A stretch of DNA of 64,000 nucleotides from Epinephelus fuscoguttatus (taxonomy: Eukaryota > Chordata > Actinopteri > Perciformes > Serranidae), in contig NC_064762.1 in assembly GCF_011397635.1 (NCBI RefSeq), positions 25,526,117 through 25,590,116 on the forward strand, written 5' to 3'. Shown here in pieces: positions 13,301-24,984 of this stretch (within the stretch, counting starts at the first letter, position 1; the number at the start of each line of letters is the position of its first letter). Made by a program: the position numbers and the translations under genes. The notes beneath the pieces are model-generated. The model was not told the DNA's origin. It made no database searches and was given only the letters and a program-made list of their open reading frames with translations.

Positions 13301-14781
13301 AAAACAGTGGATAATCTGAGAAGTTGCTATGTGCAGTGAAATCCGAAGTCCTGAAAATGTTCTATTGAATGGAAAGACTATTTCTCTGATAGCCTATTGT
13401 TCCAAAAACAAACGCTAGTCCAGTTTCTACGAATATACCCACTCCCTGCAATAAGAAAAATCAAACCAAAGAAGCATTGTCTGTTTCTGTAAACTACGGA
13501 TATGTTACATTTGTACATTATTTCAGAGTCTCAAACACAGCTGGCAAACTAACACTGACTGCAGGGAGTGTGTATTTTTGGAGAAATGTCTCTTTGGAGC
13601 ATAGCCATTTGTTTTGGGGATAATGGGGTGTCAGAGAATTGGGCTTTTGGTCTAATGGGGCAATTTCCGGACTAATTGAGCTTTAAAATTTTGGGCCATC
13701 GGAACAATGGCATGGCACCGATTCACTGGAGTATTTTTTCCTTGAATTCCAGCAGAGGAAGCCAAAAGCAGTTTCTCATTTCCAGTTGGTAACCGTCTAC
13801 TCTCCTGGCTAAAATGACAACCATTGCTGGGAAATTGTTTTGGCTGTGCCTAGCTAGCTAATCCATCTAACGTACCTAACTCTTTGCATTAGTTAGAAAA
13901 CAGTCTTTAGCTGACTTTTTTGTTGTCAGTTGACTTACTTTATAATGAGTACCATGCAAAAGGGATCTTAATTATGATCTGAGGCTAAGCATCCCCACCA
14001 GTTGCTGATTCATGTCAGCCAACATTACCTAGAAAAACAGCAGTTCTTTTATTGCATTATAGAGCCAATAACTATATAATTACAATGAGAAAAAAATATG
14101 AGACCAGAATGTTATTTCATTACAAACCTTTTACATTAATGTTACAAGAGAAATGGCTACTAGGATGATGACTAAACAACTGAAATGCTGACGTCGGCTG
14201 AACTGGAGTTATTGGAGTGTAAACTAACCAGAAGGTACGGTTGCTAAGCTATAATGTTTGGATGAGGGTTTTATTGCAAATGGTCAATGAAACAGCGCCA
14301 CCACTGATACCGAAACGCCATCAAAACAAAGTCCAAGGTAAGAGACGCCAAGTTTTAAAAGAGGAAAGAATACAGATAGATTTCAGTTAACAACAACAAT
14401 AAATACAGGAACAAGTCCATCATATGCCAATTATTGTCGGTAATGAATATGTCAACACTCAACATCATTTTTCAAGCCGCTATCCCACATGTGGGTTTCA
14501 TTCCTGCCCCCTCTCACTCCCCCTCTCTTATCTCCTCTTTCCCACTGTATCCTTCCATCTCTGTCAGCCTCTCACTTCTCATACTGTATGTCTGGGAACC
14601 ATGTAAAAGCCCTAGCCCTCTTCAAAGACGGTGGCAGCTCTCCTTTCATGGCATGTTGTGAAAAAGCTCAAATTCAGATGTTATGCTTTCACTCGCCCTC
14701 TTCTAAAGGGGGATATTAAGTCAATCTGCAGCAGATTGGCAAGGTCAGGGAACATTTTATGTTTTATGAAACAGGACTGTG
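10398..14781. other. Intergenic DNA, no gene seen
   Basis: No conserved coding frame or RNA gene is recognisable. The region includes one copy of a repeat shared with clu intron 1 (10956-11125, annotated separately). The rest is AT-rich sequence with occasional poly-A/T runs. Confidence 0.55.
10956..11125 (+). repeat. Dispersed repeat, copy A (second copy at 32633-32800)
   Basis: Shares long diverged stretches with 32633-32800 in the same orientation. Examples are 'cagtggcaaaaataagcac' against 'cagtggcaaaaacaagcac', then 'actggacca' and 'agacacaaaaacat' in the same order and spacing. The copy in clu intron 1 belongs to a longer inverted-repeat element, so this one is probably a partial copy of the same non-autonomous transposon. 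Confidence 0.6.
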
Positions 14782-14786
14782 GTGCG

Positions 14787-14824
<38 letters not shown>
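14782..14824. repeat. (GC)n(AC)n alternating tract, Z-DNA-prone
   Basis: A run of about 43 bases alternates purine and pyrimidine without a break: a GC dinucleotide block followed by an AC block and a short TATA. Alternating GC/AC is the classic Z-DNA-forming composition. It is intergenic with no gene nearby. Confidence 0.85.
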
Positions 14825-15649
14825 GAGATTTAAAGCTGACTGATCAAAGTCTCACGTCCAACAACAACAAACCGGCACTTTCTCAGGATCCACACTGCCA
14901 AGTTTCACAGCAGATGAGAAGCATATGTGGTCGCTGGTGCCCTTTGCAGGTGCCTGCCTGTATGCCACAATGACAGATACTGTTCCTGTTTGCATTTTAA
15001 ATTGTTTTTCACACTGGCAAATGCACCCAGGTATTGGTGAGAAATGTTTTTTTCTGCAAGACTAGAGAGTGATATAGTAGGAGACTGTATAGGTGCTTTA
15101 TTAACACAGTATAACAACACGGAAGAACTCAGAGACATTACCTTTCATGATTCCTCCCTCTGAGAATCCTTCACAAACAACTTGTGGTCTAGTTTGCTGA
15201 TGCCCAACTTGATGGAGGTGATATTGCAATCCTCTTCACCTTTTTTTCCCACAAAGCAAGAGTCCAGGAATAACAAAGGCAGTCAGCAATGTACCTCATT
15301 CGTGAAACATTTCCCAGTTTTCCAAAGACAGATCAAGCCCAAAAGTCCCAAAAAGTCTTACTTCCACATATTTAAAAACTTGATGAACAACAAGCAAGCA
15401 CTTTAGGATTCAGCCACAAAGGATGTTATTCCATTTGAGCAAGAAAAAGGCACCTTTTCAATCTAAAAAACTGTCTGATATCTAGATTATCTCAGATATT
15501 CTTGCAAGTCTTTCAATGCTGAAGGAAACTGATCAAGGCTCGTCTTAATTTTGGAACATGTGTGTTTGCTTGAAGCTCTCTGGCATCATCCCTCTCCCAT
15601 CCAGGGCCTGAGGAAACTAAACCTTCTCAGACAGAAACCATGTGCAACT

Positions 15650-15712
15650 TCAGAGAGGGAGGGAGGAAATGGAGCGAGAGGGGATGAAGAGAAAGGACAA
15701 GGGTGGTAAGAA

Positions 15713-15752
<40 letters not shown>

Positions 15753-15840
15753 GAGGGGAACAAAGAAACTGGAAAATGAGGGAGGGACTGGGAAAGGGAC
15801 AGGGTGAAAAAAAAAATAAAAAGGGAGGGAGAGGGAGGGT
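15650..15840 (+). repeat. Polypurine tract with (AG)n core
   Basis: Roughly 190 bases are almost entirely A and G on the + strand, with an uninterrupted AG dinucleotide run at 15717-15749 and GGGAGGGA-type blocks on both sides. Such polypurine/polypyrimidine tracts can form triplex (H-DNA). The long - strand frame here (Leu/Ser/Pro-rich) is a by-product of the composition. Confidence 0.8.
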
Positions 15841-15987
15841 CCATGTGTTTTGTTGAAAGTCAGTTTTGTGGCCGAGGCTAATTGCTAACAAATGTTTGAA
15901 CATTGTGGTATGAGCACCTTGAATATCTGTGGCCTTGGCCTGCTTGACAGGAAAATAGTTTCTGTGAACACACACCTACACACTCTC

Positions 15988-16014
15988 TCACACACACACA
16001 CACACACACACATT
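15988..16014. repeat. (CA)n microsatellite
   Basis: An uninterrupted CA dinucleotide run embedded in a longer CA-rich stretch (about 15969-16023). Confidence 0.85.
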
Positions 16015-16324
16015 CACACACATGTCAAAGCTATAATCCCTATCTGGCAGCAGCTCTCAGCTTGCTCCCGCTAACCTCGACTACCAGTGTCTATGGCTAA
16101 ACAGCAGGTGTAATTCTCTCACCAACACACACATCCGGCCATCCAGCTGACTGGGCAGCTCCCAGTGACTGTCTGGCACTGTGGACGTTCAGCTCCTTTC
16201 TTTCCTCTCCTGTACTCACTATGGAACTTAAATACATATACTGCAAAGTAGGAAGATGGGCTGAATGTGAACACAACTCTGGCGCTGTGTATTTTCTTAA
16301 AAATAGGGTGAGCTTTTTCATTTT

Positions 16325-16640
16325 GGAATCACCGGGCAAAAATCCCATTATAAACTTTCAGCATGTTGCTTTTGAAGTGGACAGAGGAAACACTGGACTT
16401 CTGCACCTCCTCCCCGCTCTGTTTTCAGGCTTCAGAAAAACTGCCTGTGACAGGACGCTTTGGCCAATCATAGGTTATTCCAGAGAGGGTGTTCCTATTG
16501 GCTGTTGCACAAATTCAGAAGCTTTTTGACGTCCTTTCCTCAAAAGACTGATTTAATGGCAGAAAATCCTGCAAAGAAAGTTGCTATACCAGCACCGGCA
16601 ACTTACTTGTCTACACTGTAAAGCAACCCAGAAAAAGGAA
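16325..16640 (+). repeat. Dispersed repeat, + copy (inverted copy at 24985-25300)
   Basis: Reverse-complementing 24985-25300 gives the same series of words in the same order: 'gggcaaaaatccca', 'cagcatgttg', 'acttctgcacc', 'gctctgttttcaggcttcag', 'gggtgttcctattggctgtt', then 'ccagcac-ggcaact' and 'acactg-aaagcaac'. The two copies lie about 8.5 kb apart in opposite orientation. No coding potential. Confidence 0.65.
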
Positions 16641-16641
16641 C

Positions 16642-18639
16642 ACAGACTTACAACAAAGAGAGTTTAAATGAGAGTCTGACAATAAACAAAATAAAATGTA
16701 TCAATATCAGTGAAGGGTTTCAAGGATTGGACAAAAATGAAACCTGCGTACACGTGTACACGAAAAAAATGACCCATTCTTAATGTTTAGAGATTTTTGT
16801 ACACGAACTCACCCCTACATTATACAGTATTTTTGCACTAAAAAACATACTGGACAGGAACTGTAACCAAATAATAGCCTGGTGCAGGTCGCTGCAAAAA
16901 GAAAGAAAGAAAGAAAGGCCTTGAGCAAATAGCCACCTGATTCTTTTAAACGCCTGGGGTCAAAATCCATTTTGTGAAATAAACGCACGGGCTACTATTT
17001 GGAAAAATACGGTATTAACATTGTATACAAGCTGGTGGCCAGCAGTAGCAAGTACAGGTCCCACTGGGAGGGTTTGTGCTGGCTGATTTTAAGATGCTAC
17101 AACCGAAGGTCCATCTCTTAAGCTGCTGCCTACTCTGTATTTCTACCTTTTCCAGATGTTTGCCTACCCCAGCTTTAAACAGTGGTGGAAGAAGTACAAA
17201 GGTATTAACATCAAAATATACCTAAAGTGCCGAAGTAAAAGTACTTACTATGGAGAATGGCCTTTCAAAGAATAATATTTATTACATTATTGGATTGTAA
17301 TCAGTGAGACCTTATTGTAATGTTATCATTTTGATGTTGCAGCTGTTAAAGGTGGAGTTAATTTTAATAGCTTTACATTTGGCTTCTGCTACTTCCAGTC
17401 CTACTCGGTGTTCATCAGGCAAATGGCCAACATGACAAAGGGCAGGATAAGGGCAACAAATGGTCAACTAATCAAGAGCAACTATTTAGATAAACACTTC
17501 ACAGCCACAAAAGGACATTCCTTGCACTGATAATTACTGTAGATGCACTTATCATGAGATTTCCGCACTACCAACTTGTTCTGCGTTACGTCTCCATCTC
17601 AGCTGTAATCAGCGTGAATAATGCCTTTTTGCTGATTACTTCTACATCCCTGAATGGCTTTGAAGTCACATGCCTCACTTTCCCATTTTTTAGTTTACAA
17701 GTTATTTTGGCTTAAAATGCTACAGTTTGTAAAAAATTAAGATTCCATGAGATAATTTAATGACCAACATCAGTCAGCTGGATTTTGATTACGAAGCCAG
17801 CAGCCTTTGATTAGAGCGTTAAGTGTCTTAATCAGCTCGGTTCATGCACATTCCGACACACTCATACTCATGCATGCACACAGAAACCCAATTTCCCCTA
17901 AATTGATACCAGAATCGTCCACATGTTTGAAGTTCATCTGCGGCCTGTCAGCCACGAGTTGTTCGGTACCACCAGTGGGACCAATTAAGCCTGGTGATAA
18001 TTATGTTTTGTGTTAGAAGCCAGTGGAGCAGCTCAGTCAAAGCTCTCTCTCTCTGCATGCGTGCGTTGAAATGTTGAAATCCATGCCACTGGTTGAGGAT
18101 TAGCCGGAAAGCTACATGGTTTCTATTCCTTAGTTGGCCAATTTAACACTGGAGCAGCTTGGCATGGGATGCACCCACACACACACACTGACAAGGTGGA
18201 GCAAAACACAAGTTTGCAAGGGATCACGTAACAGATAATTAGTTTAGTCACACTGGATCTGCGGCTGGTGAACTGTCAACACCAAGCAACACAAACTGAA
18301 CAATCCTCGAGGCCAGAATGCTTTAGCTCCACATGCGCACTGTTGGACTGTGTGATGATAAAACTCAACTTACATAAGCTGCTGACTGGTAACTACGGAA
18401 ACAAAGGAAATACTAGTCCATGGTTGGTTACCTTTATCTCTCATAAGTGGTACTGCCAGAGCCAGAGCTTAAGACCTGTGGAGAATTAAAGGAATACTTC
18501 ACCCATAAAAAAGATCATTCGTATTTCAGTTTCAAAATGTTGTTTTTCTTACATGCCCCCACATGACAACAAATCCAAAACCAGGGGAAATTCTTGATGA
18601 ATCTGAGCAAAAGGTGCTGCATTTCACAACAGCAAACTT
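16642..18639. other. Intergenic DNA, no gene seen
   Basis: Contains a short GAAA tetranucleotide run (about 16897-16917), a 'cagtggtggaagaagtac' hAT/Tol2-style repeat (about 17182-17290), and at the right edge part of an older repeat (from about 18488) into which the Tc1 element has inserted. No gene is recognisable. Confidence 0.5.
17182..17290. repeat. Dispersed repeat resembling a hAT/Tol2-type end
   Basis: Starts 'cagtggtggaagaagtac' and continues with 'gaagtaaaagtacttac', the wording of a very common fish repeat family. The right part decays quickly. Only one end is visible. Confidence 0.45.
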
Positions 18640-19807
18640 CACTCACTGGCCACTTTATTAGATACACCTGCTCAACTGCTCGTTAACGCATTTAGGCATG
18701 TAGACATGGTCAAGACGACCTGCTGAAGTTCAAACCGAGCTTCAGAATGGGGAAGAAAGGTGATTTAGGTGATTTTGAACGTGGCATCATTGTTAGAACC
18801 AGACAGGCTGGTTTGAGGATTTCAGAAACTGCTGATTGACTGGGATTTTCACACACAACCATCTAGGGTTTACAGAGGATGGTCCGAGAAAGAGAAAACA
18901 TCCAGTGAGCAGCAGTTCTCTGGGTGAAAATGCCTTGTTAATGCCAAAGGTCAGAGGAGAATGGCCAGACTGGTTCAAGATGATAGAAAGGCAACAGTAA
19001 CTCAAATAACCACTCGTTACATCCAAGGTATGCAGAAGACCATCTCTGAACCAACAACACATCGAACCTTGAAGCAGATGGGCTACAGCAGCAGAAGACC
19101 ACACCAGGTGCCACTCCTGTCAGCTAACAACAGGAAACTGAGGCTAGAATTCAAATGGACTCACCAAAACTGGACAATAGAAGATTGGAAAAACGTTGCC
19201 TGGTCTGATGAGTCTGGATTTCTGCTGCAACATTCAGATGGTAGGGTCAGAGTTTGCTGTAAACAACATGAAAGCATGGATCCATCCTGCCTTGTATCAA
19301 TGGTTCAGGCTGGTGGTGGTGGTGGTGTAATGGTGTGGGGGATATTTTCTTGGCACACTTTGGGTCCCTTAGTACCAACTGAGCATGGTTCAAACACCAC
19401 AGCCTACCTGAGTATTGTTGCTGACCGTGTCCATCCCTTTATGACCACAGTGTACCCATCTTCTGATGGCTACTTCCAGCAGGATAACGCACCATGTCAC
19501 AAAGCTCAAATCATCTCAAACTGGTTTCCTGAACATGACAATGAGTTCAATGTACTCCAATGACCTCCACAGTCACCAGATCTGAATCCAATAGAGCACC
19601 TTTGGGATGTGGTGGAATGGGAGATTCGCATTATAGGACAATGTGCAGCAACTGTGTGATGCTATCATGTCAATATGGACCAAAATCTCTGAGGAATGTT
19701 TCTAGCATCTTGTTGAATCTATGCCACCAAGAATCAAGGCAGTCCTGAAAGCAAATGCGTCCAACCGAGTACTAGCAAGGTGTACCTAATAAAGTGGCTG
19801 GTGAGTG
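18640..19807 (+). mobile_element. Tc1/mariner element with DD36E-type spacing, 1,168 bp, decayed
   Basis: Terminal inverted repeats are clear. The left end reads cactcactggccactttatt; the reverse complement of the right end reads cactcaccagccactttatt, and both continue as 'aggtacacc' variants. The right flank is TA (19808-19809), the expected target dinucleotide; the left flank is TT, probably a mutated TA. Length is normal for Tc1-like elements. The transposase inside is broken (see separate entry), so this copy cannot move by itself. Confidence 0.88.
18747..19740 (+). pseudogene. Tc1/mariner transposase pseudogene
   Basis: The frame starts at ATG 18747 (MGKKGDLGDFERG) and is hit by stops at about 18837, 18864 and beyond, plus a frameshift before 18961. 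A long open stretch then runs 18961-19560 (200 codons), followed by a TGA where family members have Trp, and the frame resumes as PPQSPDLNPIEHLWD. The DNA-binding HTH region lies in the damaged 5' part. Catalytic residues are visible in WSDESGF (first Asp), QQDNAPCHK (second Asp) and NPIEHLW (Glu). I count 36 residues between the second Asp and the Glu, giving DD36E rather than the classic Tc1 DD34E. DD36E corresponds to a distinct Tc1-like group reported in vertebrates; group assignment is inference from this count. Confidence 0.85.
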
Positions 19808-19809
19808 TA

Positions 19810-20773
19810 TACCAAAACATCAGTTTCCAAGTCTCATGTACCCATTTGTCTGCTCAGCACTTCCCAAACATGTGCACTGTCACTAAAATTTAGAGTTAGA
19901 GAAAAGTTAGAAAGAATGAGCTTACCAGATCTCTGTAGCCCACTCCTCAGCTCTGCTTGAGGCTAGCAAAGCAACATTAGCTTCTACTAGCATAACACAC
20001 TCAAATCTTAGTCAAGTTACATTGTGGGTAATATTGGCGCCAGGTTTTGACATGAAAGAAAATTGTGTGGAATAAAAGAGACTATATCTCTGGTTCTTAT
20101 GATCTTATGATCTTTCATGGAGCCAACAGTGTTGGAGTGGAATGCTAAATCAGTGGACTCTTATAAAAGCAAAAACATTCAAATCTCAAGTTCTGACCCA
20201 GTAAAATACCAGAAGAGTAAAAGACAAAGAGTAAAGACAGCAACAGAGACCCCATTTACACTTAGCCACAAAATACATCTGCTACACAGCTCACAGATTG
20301 TGTAGTTTTAATAGTCAGTGAGACTTGCAGCTGGCTTTTGAGGACTTGTGACTTGATTTTTTTTTATCGTACTGTTTCTTCAAATTAGGACCACATTTCT
20401 TAAAAAGAAAAAAAAAGCTATTTGATGCTCCTTCTTCCAAAGAGTGTGCTGTTTCTCTGGTTAAATATTTTCTCTTTGGAACATGTTGGGGAATATTTCC
20501 AGACCAGCAACTTTAGGCAATGCAAGTGAAGGGCAAACACTTCATGAAAACTGCCAGAAAGTACAAGGGGAAAACTTGGTATGTATAAAGTATATTTTGT
20601 TTTAACATCTGGTGTACAAAAATTTAATTGAAAAAGAACATCTCAGAAACACAAAGCTGCACCATGCAAGCACATAGATAACCTTTACCTGCTGATTAAA
20701 AAGTGCAGTGACCCTACCTAGTTATACTAGTTAACATCACCACTAACATCAGAAGAAACTGACCTTCTTAACA
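19810..20773. other. Intergenic DNA, no gene seen
   Basis: The first 250 bases look like the right half of the repeat interrupted by the Tc1 element (for example 'cagtttccaagtctcatgt'). A segment at 19918-19995 resembles 54750-54830 (agcttaccagatctctgtag against agcttatcagacctctgtgg). The rest is AT-rich and featureless. Confidence 0.45.
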
Positions 20774-20885
20774 TCAATCTACCCATAACCACTTATCCTT
20801 TACAGAGTCAAGGGGGGCTGGAGCCAATCCCAGCTTACGTCTGGCGAGTAGCAAGTTGCCAGACTAACATAGGGCTGACACATAG
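20774..20885 (-). repeat. Dispersed fish repeat, first half (split by insertion)
   Basis: On the - strand this matches the end of the repeat found intact at 47583-47890. Shared words include 'gctgggattggctccagcc' against 'gctgggataggctccagcc' and the terminal 'ggataagtggttatgg' motif. The second half resumes at 21328 after a 442 bp insertion. Confidence 0.65.
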
Positions 20886-21327
20886 AACCTTATGACACCT
20901 GCTATTAACATGCATTTCGGTGATCCTAACACAAGTGGACAGCCGAGACACATTGCTGTTCACAACTTTGTCTGTATCCCCAGATGACCACTTGTGTTCA
21001 GATGTTGTTCCTGCCTACTTCACTTATGCAAGAAGGTTTAAGGGCCCCATGCACAGTTACTAGCCTACGTCCGCACTCTTGCTGGCTGCTCGCTAGCATG
21101 GTCACTAGCTTGCTCACAAGCCATGTTGTTGCGTCTCCTTCAACGTGGCAAAATGATGGAGGGTACTGCAACACGTCATCAAACTCAAAGTAAAATGGAT
21201 GAGTTAAAGAGTATTAACCGCTGTCACTAAAACAACTATCACGCTGGGGAGGCATCATGATACATTAGCATGTAGACTCCAAAAGATACGTGGTCACATG
21301 AATGTCAATACCAGGTATAAACAGGGC
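20886..21327. mobile_element. 442 bp MITE nested in a dispersed repeat
   Basis: This segment interrupts an otherwise continuous repeat. Both borders carry the pentamer catag (20881-20885 and 21328-21332), which may be the target duplication. The ends are imperfect inverted repeats: left 'gacacctgctattaacatgc' against the reverse-complemented right 'tatacctggtattgacattc'. The interior has no transposase frame. The family has the 'cctgtttatacctggtatt' type of end common in fish genomes. Confidence 0.6.
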
Positions 21328-21546
21328 CATAGGGACAGAAAGCCAATCACGCTCACACCTACGAGCAATTCAAAATCACCAATTAACCTAACTTGCATAT
21401 CTTTGAACTGGGAGAGGTAGATGGAAGACCCAAGACGGGGAGAACAAACTCCACACAGAATGGCCCGAGCTGGCCTGCGGATTCGAACCTAGAACCCTAT
21501 TGTTGTGAGACAACAACATTAGCAATTACTGCACCACAATGCCGCA
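21328..21546 (-). repeat. Dispersed fish repeat, second half
   Basis: Continuation of the repeat interrupted at 20885. It contains 'caattcaaaatcaccaatta', 'gaacaaactccacacagaa' and the terminal 'actgcaccacaatgccgc', matching in reverse complement the start of the copy at 47583. Together the two halves make a nearly full-length copy. Confidence 0.7.
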
Positions 21547-24500
21547 CCATACCCAACAGTGGACCCATTATTCCACAGTTGCCTTGAAAACAAATGCCAC
21601 AAACATTTTATTTCTTCAGTATGTTGATCCAGGCGAGGCTCTTGCTCAGTCATCGTCTAATCTGCTGACTAAAAAGAAAAAATCTTACATGTTTTGTCCA
21701 GAACTGTTTATCAGAAATATCCTGTAGCTACATTCTTGTGTTGGTAATTGATACCAGTTACTATACAGTACCAATGTCTCAAAATTAGCAAAAAAAAAAA
21801 AAAAAAATTGTTTTGCATGTCTGTGACGAGGAGCATCTTTCAGGAATCTTCCAGCTGAGAGTGCAAGAGTGAGTTCAGCGTGGCTATAAATCAACATAAA
21901 GGATAAACACTGCAAGATGCTCTAAGAATACCATCTTCCGCACGGCTGTCTGACAGCAATTTACTCTTTTGCAACAATGTCCATCTTGGTTTGATGAAGC
22001 TCCATCCGGAGTATGTTGTCAAGTAAATCAATCTCCAGAACCCAAGACAGTAAGAGAGGCAAAACAGGAACAAATAAAACGACGTAATGTGATAGGAACA
22101 CTTGAAATGAACATCTGGCTCTTGTCACTCCTCACCACACGGTCATTGTGATTCAAATGCTGTTACATTTCCATGCGGTGTTTTGAATGGAGAGGAACTT
22201 TGTTTAATAGATTATCTAGATTAAAGCTGTTGTTACGCCAACAATCAAGCCGCTGTTAAATGAGAGATGCAATGTCACGGCTGGCTGGAATTTCACACGT
22301 GGGGTCCATATTGGACCATGGAGGACATTTTTTCAAAGTGTGTCATTGACATTTATAATTCCAGTGTTCTCTCCATCCTCAGTATCTTTACACAGATGTT
22401 TTGGTCACTTTGGATGATTTATTTAAATGCAGTGAGACGCTGTAAACAGACTCTAAGTGACTTGTGGCTGAGGAACAACACAGACATGTTGTCAACAGCA
22501 AGGAAAAATGACATTAGTAGCATATTTACACATAGTTATATTTGGACTGAATTCTTTCCAGAGAATTAAAAGCAAATAAAAGTGCAGGGTAGGAAAATAA
22601 ATACTGAACATGTAGTTGAAAACAACCAGTAAAATATGTAATATATGCAGTGTTAGGATATGGAGGAGAATTCACTGCAAAAGCATGCAGCTCCTGCCAC
22701 CTAGTGTCGCATTTGACTTTTGCGCTTAGGTACAAGACAGTCACATCCCTCACAAAAAAAGAAAACAAAAAAAAAAAAACCACTCTAGCTGACTCAGAAG
22801 TTAGTAATTGATTAAGTCTGTGTGGACATGTTTCAGCTGCAGGCAGCAAAGAACAAGGCATCAGCCAGATTCACAGACTGAGCTCCTTTATTTGATTTTT
22901 GAAAATGTGGATGATCAATTCCACTTTAATCTTCCCTGGAGGGCATATTTGGGATGCTGTATGTGCTCTAAGTGCAGGGTGCTGCATGTAAATGAATATT
23001 ACATGTAATCTGGTGTATATTTTTGTCTCAGGAAGAACTCTATGCACATTAAACTGTCTGATGCTTATAAAAGGAGCTGCTGTGATTGGAATTACTGAAG
23101 CTTATAATAACTCCACCTGTAATATTTGGACATTACTTTAGAAATCAAGTATGATTTATTTGTATATGACATTATAATTTTACTGTTTGTCAACCCTCCA
23201 AGCTATGAGGCTAAGAATAAAGTACTCCCCGGTGGTTCAGAACAGTACACTTTAACAAAAAAATTTAATCTGCACAAAGCAGCCAAACCTTGCTGTCTGT
23301 TATCTTTTTTTAATCTTGCAAAAGCCTGACACTATTAAAAATGTGAGTTTAAAAGTCTAAGTCATTAAAGTACCACCATATAATATAATGCACATACTAG
23401 AGCGTTTGTCCAAACATGTGCTGACACAGACCTAAGGAATGCGTATGTGTGCATAAACGTGTGTGCGATTTACTGGAATATCCATCCCTCAGATGACACA
23501 CTCCTCATCTGTTGTGTGTTTTTGTGTGCATGTCTATGTTTTGACCTCTTTGTGCGCCTCCGTTTGCCATTATGAATTCCCAACAGCCTCCTCACACTTA
23601 CGGAAAATTACAGTTCATGTTAGTGCACGCAGATTATCAGTGAAAACAATCGGAGATGAGGCTTAATTAACTAAACACTGACGCTTTGCTTTGTTGAAGG
23701 TTTTTTTAGGGGAACAATAAAAGTAGATAATGACTCCCAAGACAGTTCTGCAGTAACTCCCACACACTTCTGTTCACACTGGTGTGCAGTTTTACTACAG
23801 AAACAAATGTTTTTTGCAGTGATTTTGACTTGTAAAAGTAAGAGTAAAAGAGTGTAAAAGTAAAAGTAGGAAAAGCACAGGTATAATTAATAACAATAAA
23901 GCTTGCTAAAGATAAAGATTTAGGCGTCCCAGTTCCAGGATTCTGGTGGTGTGCATGACTAATTGACGCCGGTTTACTGGGACACTAAGAGCCTTCGTTT
24001 ATAATAACAACTGTGCTTTTAGTGGTATGACGTGTTCTGTGAAAAAAGGTCTCTGGAGTCTCTAAAACCTCTCAAATACAAATGCTGAAATGAAAATGTT
24101 AACATGTTAAAATGTTAATTTTAAAAAATCCTGAATGTCTGACTGTGTGTCCAGACACAAGAAAGGATGAAGGGAACAGAGCTCTGGTTGGCAGAATATC
24201 AATACACACCTTCATCCTGTAGCTCTCTCCATCTTCAGCCCCTTCATCCAGATGAGCACAGGCATGTGCACACACCTCATTCAGGAGCAGTTATCAGTGC
24301 TTCCCGTACATTGATTATTGTGGCACCCTGTCATAATATCAACAGCAACTGCCGATTATTGATTTTCCTTTCTTATAACCATTTAAAATGGGCAAAATCT
24401 TATTTCATTATAGAGCTGTATGTAGTACATTCTCTCAGCCCCTCCTTGTCACGCACTTTTTCACTTTAGCTGACCACAAATGAGACAAGAATCAGCTAGC

Positions 24501-24984
24501 TAGCCCACCACAGGGTGCCTCTACCTCACCCCAAGCTGCTACGGACTGCAGTTTACTGACGGCCCTTTCACAGTTGTAGAGACTGTAATTCAAACAGCAC
24601 AAACCCCAGTGCCAAGGGGTCACAGCAGGCCGATGGCCTGCAGCAGGGCTAGGTCTAACCTGTGTAATGGCAGCAACAGAAAGTTTGCTGATCCAGTGGG
24701 GAGTTGGGGCAGTCTGGGATCAGACCCCCAGCGCTGATGTTTGCTCTGGCTTTGAGTTGCTACACATGCTCACTGAAGGTGTTGTCAGTACAGCCCTTAT
24801 AGAGGACATTCTGGGATTCAAGGCACTAGCTAGCTACATAAACTTGAATTAGCTGCAGCTGTGAACCTTTGGCTCCAGTTAGCAGAAGAATGAACTAACT
24901 AACAACTAACATTTTCTCTCACCTCAAAAATGCTTCACCAATATTGTCACATTCTGTTTCATTTGTTGTCAGACTCTTCTTATT
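21547..24984. other. Intergenic DNA, no gene seen
   Basis: Contains a poly-A run (about 21789-21806) and another A-rich stretch (about 22754-22779), plus a few 'agtaaaagtaaaagt' repeat words near 23835-23870. No conserved coding exon or RNA gene is visible on either strand. Confidence 0.5.

Noticed and set aside
14434..14719. Overlapping + strand frames rich in Ser/Pro/Leu
   Set aside because: A pyrimidine-rich patch opens all three frames. No family match and no splice context.
15586..15975. 129-codon - strand frame rich in Leu/Ser/Pro
   Set aside because: It lies across the polypurine AG tract, so the frame is open because of composition. No start context, splice context or family resemblance.
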